In this document: piece by piece, positions 59,378 through 64,000 of the stretch
Numbering within the stretch: the stretch's first letter is position 1
How the letters are laid out: every line of letters starts with the position of its first letter
DNA from: Curvibacter sp. AEP1-3
Lineage (GTDB): Bacteria > Pseudomonadota > Gammaproteobacteria > Burkholderiales > Burkholderiaceae_C
DNA: 64,000 nucleotides
Assembly: GCF_002163715.1 (NCBI RefSeq)
Contig: NZ_CP015698.1
Coordinates: 3,919,674 to 3,983,673 of the forward strand
Direction of reading: 5' to 3'
Position numbers and translations under genes: made by a program
Notes under the pieces: model-generated
Seen by the model: the letters and a program-made list of their open reading frames with translations, nothing else
Database searches by the model: none
Told to the model about the DNA's origin: nothing

Positions 59378-60406
59378 ATGACGCCCAAAGCCACCCCTCA
59401 CTCCTCCCCCCGCTTTTCGCCCCGAATGGTCACCACCAGCGCCTATGTGCTGGCGGGTGGTGTATGCCTCGCGGTTTTGGTGTACGGCCTCCTGCCCGGT
59501 CTTCTGGCCGTTTGCCTGGGCTATATGGCTACTCAGGCTTTAAGCACCAGCCGGCGTTTGGGCCGCTGGCGGCCCAGTGGGTTCACGGCGGCGGCGTGGG
59601 TCATTGTGGTTCCGCTGGTGCTCTTGGCTTTGGTGTTGTCCAACGCCAAAGGCATGGTGTTCAGCGCGGGTGCGCAGTACGAGGCCTTGCTCCACCATCT
59701 GGCTGGCACGGTGCTGGAAATCCGCCAAAAGTTGCCCCCCAACTTGGCCGCCCATCTTCCTGATGAGCTGGTTGCTGCACAAGCCTGGCTTGCGGCGTAC
59801 CTGCAAAGCCAGGCCCACGCGTTGACCGGTTTCGGCTCTGCCGGCCTGCAGGGCGGGCTCTTGGCCTATGTGGGGCTGGTCATTGGCGCGCTGATTGTGG
59901 GCTCGCCGGGGGTGGAGCACCCAGCGCCTCTGCGCGCTGCTGCCCGTGCCCGTGCCCGGTATTTCATCAGTGCGTTCCGGCAGATTGTGGTGGCCCAGTT
60001 CTGGATCGCTAGTTTCAATGCTGTTTGTACGGCGCTCTTTTTGTTCGGCGCCTTGCCCTTGTTTGACGTTCACATCCCTTACTCGGGCATGCTGGTGGCA
60101 CTGACGTTTTTCGCCGGACTGATCCCGATCGTCGGGAACCTGTTGTGCAACGGTGTGCTGACGCTGGCTGGCGTGTCCGTGGCCCCTATGGTGGGCCTGG
60201 CCTGCCTGATGTTCTTGATAGCCATCCACAAGTTCGAATACGTTATCAACGCCAAAGTCGTGGGCAAGCGCACTGGCACCTCCGCCTGGGAGTTGCTGAC
60301 GGTGATGTTTGTGGGCGAAGCGATCTTCGGTGTCGCTGGCCTGGTAGCCGCGCCCCTTTACTACGCTTACATCAAGCGCGAGCTGCTGGAAGTCGGCTTG
60401 GTCTGA
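59378..60406 (+). CDS. AI-2E/PerM-family membrane permease
   Basis: 342 residues with about seven hydrophobic helices. The layout, including the conserved tail region LIPIVGNLLCNGVLTL and the last helices (TVMFVGEAIFGVAGLVAAPLYYAYIK), fits the AI-2E transporter family (PF01594). Family members export autoinducer-2 or act as Na+/H+ antiporters; substrate here is unknown. Starts 21 bases after the TPR gene, probably in the same unit. Confidence 0.88.
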   Translation: MTPKATPHSSPRFSPRMVTTSAYVLAGGVCLAVLVYGLLPGLLAVCLGYMATQALSTSRRLGRWRPSGFTAAAWVIVVPLVLLALVLSNAKGMVFSAGAQYEALLHHLAGTVLEIRQKLPPNLAAHLPDELVAAQAWLAAYLQSQAHALTGFGSAGLQGGLLAYVGLVIGALIVGSPGVEHPAPLRAAARARARYFISAFRQIVVAQFWIASFNAVCTALFLFGALPLFDVHIPYSGMLVALTFFAGLIPIVGNLLCNGVLTLAGVSVAPMVGLACLMFLIAIHKFEYVINAKVVGKRTGTSAWELLTVMFVGEAIFGVAGLVAAPLYYAYIKRELLEVGLV

Positions 60407-60416
60407 AGGGGGACTG

Positions 60417-60824
60417 ATGTTCTCGCACATTTTCATCGGCGTTACTGATTTCGATCGGGCCATGTGCTTCTACCGGCCGCTGATGGACGTATTGCAGTTG
60501 GACTTGCGCTTCTGTGAACCAGAGCGGCCTTGGGCCGGTTGGCAGCAGGCAGGGGTGAGTCGCCCCCTGTTTTTGGTGGGTACGCCTTTTGAAGGTACGC
60601 ACCACGCGGGAAACGGACAGATGACGGCATTCCTGGCTGCGACACGCGCCACGGTGGATGCTGCCTACCAAGCTGCGCTTGCGCATGGTGGTTCGTCTGA
60701 AGGGGCTCCGGGTCTGCGTCCCGAGTACCACGCCCACTACTACGGCGCTTACTTCCGGGACCCGGAAGGCAACAAATTGTGTGTGGCTTGCCATACCGTA
60801 CCGCTGCCGCACAGCGCGGTGTAG
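60417..60824 (+). CDS. VOC-family (glyoxalase-like) protein
   Basis: 135 residues starting MFSHIFIGVTDFDRAMCFYRPLMDVL, a vicinal-oxygen-chelate fold with paired beta-alpha-beta-beta-beta modules. Possible metal ligands include His4 and the Glu in FRDPEGNKLCV near the end. Such proteins act as lyases, dioxygenases or resistance proteins. It follows the permease by 10 bases and ends exactly where the convergent GGDEF-EAL gene ends. Confidence 0.88.
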   Translation: MFSHIFIGVTDFDRAMCFYRPLMDVLQLDLRFCEPERPWAGWQQAGVSRPLFLVGTPFEGTHHAGNGQMTAFLAATRATVDAAYQAALAHGGSSEGAPGLRPEYHAHYYGAYFRDPEGNKLCVACHTVPLPHSAV

Positions 60825-63149
60825 TTATCGCAATCCGGTGGGCTTGGTTTTGTCCCAGTTCTCGCGGAAGACCACGAACTCCTGCAGAGGCATGGGTTTG
60901 GCGACGATATAGCCCTGTACCTCATCACAACCGGCACGCTGTATGGCCTCGAGCTGTTGTGGTGTTTCCACCCCTTCGCATACCGTGCGCATGCCCAATG
61001 TCTGGGCAAGGCCGGTGATCATTTGGACGACGGCTTCTGCATCCTTTTTCTCGACCAGTTCAATCACAAAGGTCCGGTCTATCTTGAGCGTGTCAAACGG
61101 GAAGCTGCGCAGGTAAGACAACGATGAGTAGCCCGTACCGAAGTCGTCCATCGCCAACTTGACGCCGGTTTTCTTGATGGCATGCAGCATCCCCAAGGCG
61201 TGGTCGGCGCTCTCCAAGAATACGGATTCGGTGAGTTCCAACTCCAGCTGGCCGGGGTTGATCTGGAACTCGTCCATGGCGTCTTGCAACACCGACAAAA
61301 AGCTTTCATCGCGCAACTGCATCGATGACACATTGACGGATACCTTCAGCCCTGCCAAAGCGCTCGAGTGCATGCGGCAGGCCTCCAGCAGGGCCCAGCT
61401 TCCCAGCGCTGCAATCATCCCATTTTGCTCCGCGATGGGGATGAATTCACCGGGACTGATCCAACCCAGCACCGGGTGCCGCCAACGCATCAGAGTCTCA
61501 GCACCCACAATTTTCCAGGTTGTGAGGTCGACCTTGGGTTGCCAATAGAGCTGCAGCTCCTGCTTGTGCAGGGCTTGCCGGAGTCCGTGCTCCAAGGTAG
61601 CCCGCCGCTGGTTGACGGCGCCCAGTTCCGGGGTGTAAGCCACGCATTGCCCGCGCCCGGCGTCTTTGGCCGCATAGAGGGCAATGTCGGCCTGAACCAT
61701 CAATTCATCCAGCGTAACGGCTTCACCATGGCTGATGGTCAAGCCCACACTGCCGCCCACTGTCAGGCGGCGCACGCTCAGGTCCAAGGGTTCTTGAAGC
61801 AGGTGCACCACCCGGCGACCCAGTGTGGGTGCTTGCTGGATATCGCCAGGTTCTACCAAAACAACCGCAAATTCATCTCCACCCAAGCGAGCAATCATGG
61901 TCTGTGGGCCGAGTTGTTGCCTCAGTCGTTGAGCGATCAAACGCAACACATCGTCCCCCACGCTGTGGCCATGGCGATCGTTGATGGCTTTGAAGCGGTC
62001 CAGATCGATGGACAGCAGAGCCAAGGGGTGTTTCCCGGCTACCTTTTCCGTCAAAAATTCCCGGAGCTTGAAGCGGTTGGTCAGTCCGGTCAAAGAGTCC
62101 GTGTGGGCCAGCTGACGCAAAAGGTTGGTGCTTTGCACTTTTTCCGTGACATCGGAGACCACACCACGCCAACCGGAGAAGATGCCGTCGTCGTCTTGCA
62201 GCGCCTTGCCATTGAGCTGGATGTGTCGGTTTCCAGTGGCGCCTTTGAAGGAAATCTGCAATTCTTTGAACGGCTTGCCACTCGCCAAAGCCTCTGACAG
62301 GCTGACTGCACCGGTTGCATCGATGGGCACCAAGATGCTCATCCATGTGTTGCCTGCGACTTTTTCCTCACTGACTTGGAGCAGCTCGCAAAACTTGGGC
62401 GAGATGTGCACCAGGCGACCGGCGGCGTCGGTTTCCCAGAGTGCGTCTCCGGCGTTTTGTTCAAAGTCCGAGAGAAGCACAGAGATCGTCTGTTCCTGCT
62501 GTTGCGATTGGCTCTCCGCATTGATCAAGGCCATGGACTTGCGCCAGGCGGTCAGGGCGGCGAGCGTCACCAAAGGGGCATAGACACTGACCAACGCCGC
62601 AACGCCTGAATACGCAGGGTTACCGCTACGCCACAGAGCTGCGAGGGCCGAGGCACTGAACACCGTGACATAGGCCACGCTGGCCAGTGGTAGCGGGTTC
62701 AGTACAAAACCGCCGGCACCGATCATCCCGGTCAGCAGGGTGGCGATGGTCAACTGTTGGCTGTCAGAGGCGCCCGGAAACCAGAAGACCGGAATAAAGG
62801 CCCATACGCTACCGAGCACGATGGCGTGCCACGTGGCTTTGTGGATGGTGCCAGGTGAAGCTTGGGTGAATTGCCGACCCAAACTCCGGCGCCAGCTGCG
62901 CAACGCAAACAATCACACGGTCAGGATGCCGGCAAACCAAAGCAACAGTTCCCAGCTGATGTCTGGAGAAAATGTCCACAAAATCAGCCCGGCGCTGGCG
63001 ATGTTGGCCAGCATGGTTTCGGGTGTCAGCCGGACGACGGCAGACAGATGCACAGCACGCAGCCTGCCCGCTTGCGGAGTTGCGGCGCTGTACATGTCTA
63101 CCAAGCCGGCCCGGAAACCGGTAGCAGGGCGGGAGGCGTTACCTTTCAT
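60825..63149 (-). pseudogene. Membrane PAS-GGDEF-EAL protein gene with a premature stop
   Basis: The long frame (695 codons, opening at TTG 62912) has two or three hydrophobic segments, a PAS domain (about 150-270), a GGDEF domain with intact GGDEF (RLGGDEFAVVL) and an EAL domain with ETLMRW in place of EAL-x-R but intact DDFGTGYSSL and KIDRTFV. Directly upstream, in the same frame, ATG 63149 starts 78 codons (RLTPETMLANIASAGLILWTFSPDISWELLLWFAGILTV) that supply the missing first membrane helix. They are separated only by TGA at 62913-62915. A TGG-to-TGA change is the simplest explanation. It could still be made by restart at the TTG. Confidence 0.82.
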
Positions 63150-63227
63150 GGTGCTGGGCTGGGGATTACACGGGTTCCGCAGAAATGTTGATGTACATCC
63201 TACACCGTGACTCAGCCGTCAAAGGCG

Positions 63228-63259
63228 AAAAAAAGCCCGGTGCTTCGCAGCAACCGGGC
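63228..63259 (-). terminator. Rho-independent terminator of the acyl-CoA dehydrogenase gene
   Basis: GCCCGGT (63235-63241) pairs with ACCGGGC (63253-63259), extended by GCT/AGC with one bulge. On the minus strand the stem is followed by seven Ts (63234-63228). It lies about 20 bases past the gene's stop. Confidence 0.85.
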
Positions 63260-63279
63260 CTATCGGACACCGCCGCAGA

Positions 63280-64000
63280 TCAGGCGAAAACGCCAGCCGT
63301 GTCCTGCATGCGGGCTGACACTTCACCCAGGTGGTGCAGGGTGTCGCCAAAGCTCATTTCCAGTTCTGTGAGCTTTCGGAAGTAGTGGCTCACGATGTAC
63401 TCGTCCGTCACGCCAATGCCCCCATGCAGCTGCACCGACTGCTGACTGATGAAGCGCATGCTGGTGCCCAGCTGGTATTTGGCGCGGGCCATGGCCGCGC
63501 GGCGTTCCGGTGCGGGTGCATTGAGCTTGAGGCTGGCGTAGTAGCTCATGGAGCGGGCCAGCTCCAGCTGCATCTTCATGTCGGCCATGCGATGGCGCAG
63601 CGCCTGGAAGCTGCTGATCGCCACACCGAACTGCTTGCGGGTGTTCATGTACTCGGCGGTGATGTCCAGTGTCTTGTCCATCACGCCCACGGCCTCTGCG
63701 CAGGTGGCGGCAATGCCGATGTCCACCGCGTGTTCCAGCGCAGCCTGGCCTTGGGTGGTGATCAGGGTCGCAGGAGCATTTTTGAAGGCGACTTCTGCCG
63801 CGCGGCCACCGCCCTGGGTGTTGTAGCCCCGGGTGCTGACGCCCGCAGATTCGCGCTCCACCAAATACAGGCCCATGACGCTATTGACCTTGGCGGAGAC
63901 GATGTAGGCATCGGCCTTGTCGCCGGCAGCTACTATGCTTTTTGTAGCGTTCAGCACATAGCCACCGGGCGCCTGGTGCGCTTTTCCTGCAATGGCATCC
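63280..64000 (-). CDS. Acyl-CoA dehydrogenase, C-terminal part (runs off the window)
   Basis: The frame is open to the right edge. Visible residues include the middle beta domain (GGYVLNATKSIVAAGDKADAYIVSA) and the C-terminal helical domain: AEYMNTRKQFGVAISSFQALRHRMADM, then QLHGGIGVTDEYIVSHYFRKL near the end. These are family signatures for FAD-dependent alpha,beta-dehydrogenation of acyl-CoA esters. The catalytic glutamate seen in many members (YxxE near the end) is not obvious here; the DEYIV segment is the FAD-contacting loop. The N-terminal half is outside the window, so substrate class cannot be told. Confidence 0.9.
   Translation of the reverse strand, partial: DAIAGKAHQAPGGYVLNATKSIVAAGDKADAYIVSAKVNSVMGLYLVERESAGVSTRGYNTQGGGRAAEVAFKNAPATLITTQGQAALEHAVDIGIAATCAEAVGVMDKTLDITAEYMNTRKQFGVAISSFQALRHRMADMKMQLELARSMSYYASLKLNAPAPERRAAMARAKYQLGTSMRFISQQSVQLHGGIGVTDEYIVSHYFRKLTELEMSFGDTLHHLGEVSARMQDTAGVFA

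Noticed and set aside
1..64000. CRISPR array or Cas genes
   Set aside because: No regularly spaced direct repeats with unique spacers and no Cas-like protein were seen on either strand.

Overview
The window looks like a betaproteobacterial chromosome, probably Comamonadaceae (Rhodoferax/Curvibacter-like). This rests on the mix of core genes at the right end (mgsA, HtrA/DegP-type protease, ADP-forming acyl-CoA synthetase/acetyltransferase, HDAC-family deacetylase, GGDEF-EAL, acyl-CoA dehydrogenase), the high GC and the plasmid-type accessory genes. No rRNA or intact tRNA is present, so the genus is a guess.

Region 1 (1-31326) is one co-directional, very GC-rich biosynthetic cluster: a trans-AT polyketide / nonribosomal peptide hybrid. 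Its left edge holds the last ~45 codons of a DhnA-type aldolase, too short to be obvious. The last gene is a 3-dehydroquinate-synthase-II (DHQS-II) homologue. That pair is the known enzyme set (GriI/GriH) for 3-amino-4-hydroxybenzoate, so I infer an aminohydroxybenzoate-type starter. Between them lie an AMP ligase, an OsmC-like protein, three megasynthases, an HpaB-type flavin monooxygenase, a MATE exporter, a Sfp-type phosphopantetheinyl transferase, a type II thioesterase, a free-standing acyltransferase, a haem-oxygenase-like diiron oxidase (HDO) and a cupin. Megasynthase order is A*-PCP-KS-ACP; Cy-Cy-A(Cys)-PCP-PCP-KS-DH-KR; ACP-KS-(dead carrier)-(DH-like)-KR-ACP-TE. The adenylation domain A* lacks the Asp that binds an alpha-amino group. 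The final thioesterase has Cys in place of the nucleophilic Ser. A reading consistent with the domains: an aryl acid is extended once, condensed and cyclised with cysteine to a thiazoline, extended twice more, and released by a Cys-thioesterase from a beta-hydroxyacyl chain. A small AT-richer insert (a drug-binding-domain gene and a SAP-domain gene) splits the cluster at 25.0-26.3 kb.

Region 2 (31.3-52.27 kb) is a mosaic of mobile-DNA pieces. It starts with a tRNA 3'-end remnant and terminator. It holds a plasmid backbone fragment (truncated rep, MazF-type toxin with ribbon-helix-helix antitoxin, frameshifted parA, parB, two copies of an 18-bp perfect palindrome), an AT-rich giant lipoprotein, a broken DUF2958 gene, and a toxin-antitoxin operon split by a ~4.8 kb insert. 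The insert carries two DUF1566 proteins whose C-termini look like diversity-generating-retroelement variable regions, a (p)ppGpp-hydrolase-like HD protein and two membrane proteins. Then come transposase and integrase fragments, a Crp/Fnr regulator, a tyrosine recombinase coupled to a KfrA-like protein, a truncated hsdM, an HNH endonuclease and the decapitated remnant of a related HNH gene.

Region 3 (52.27-64.0 kb) is ordinary chromosome. Its one anomaly is a premature stop in a GGDEF-EAL gene. The last gene, an acyl-CoA dehydrogenase, runs off the window.
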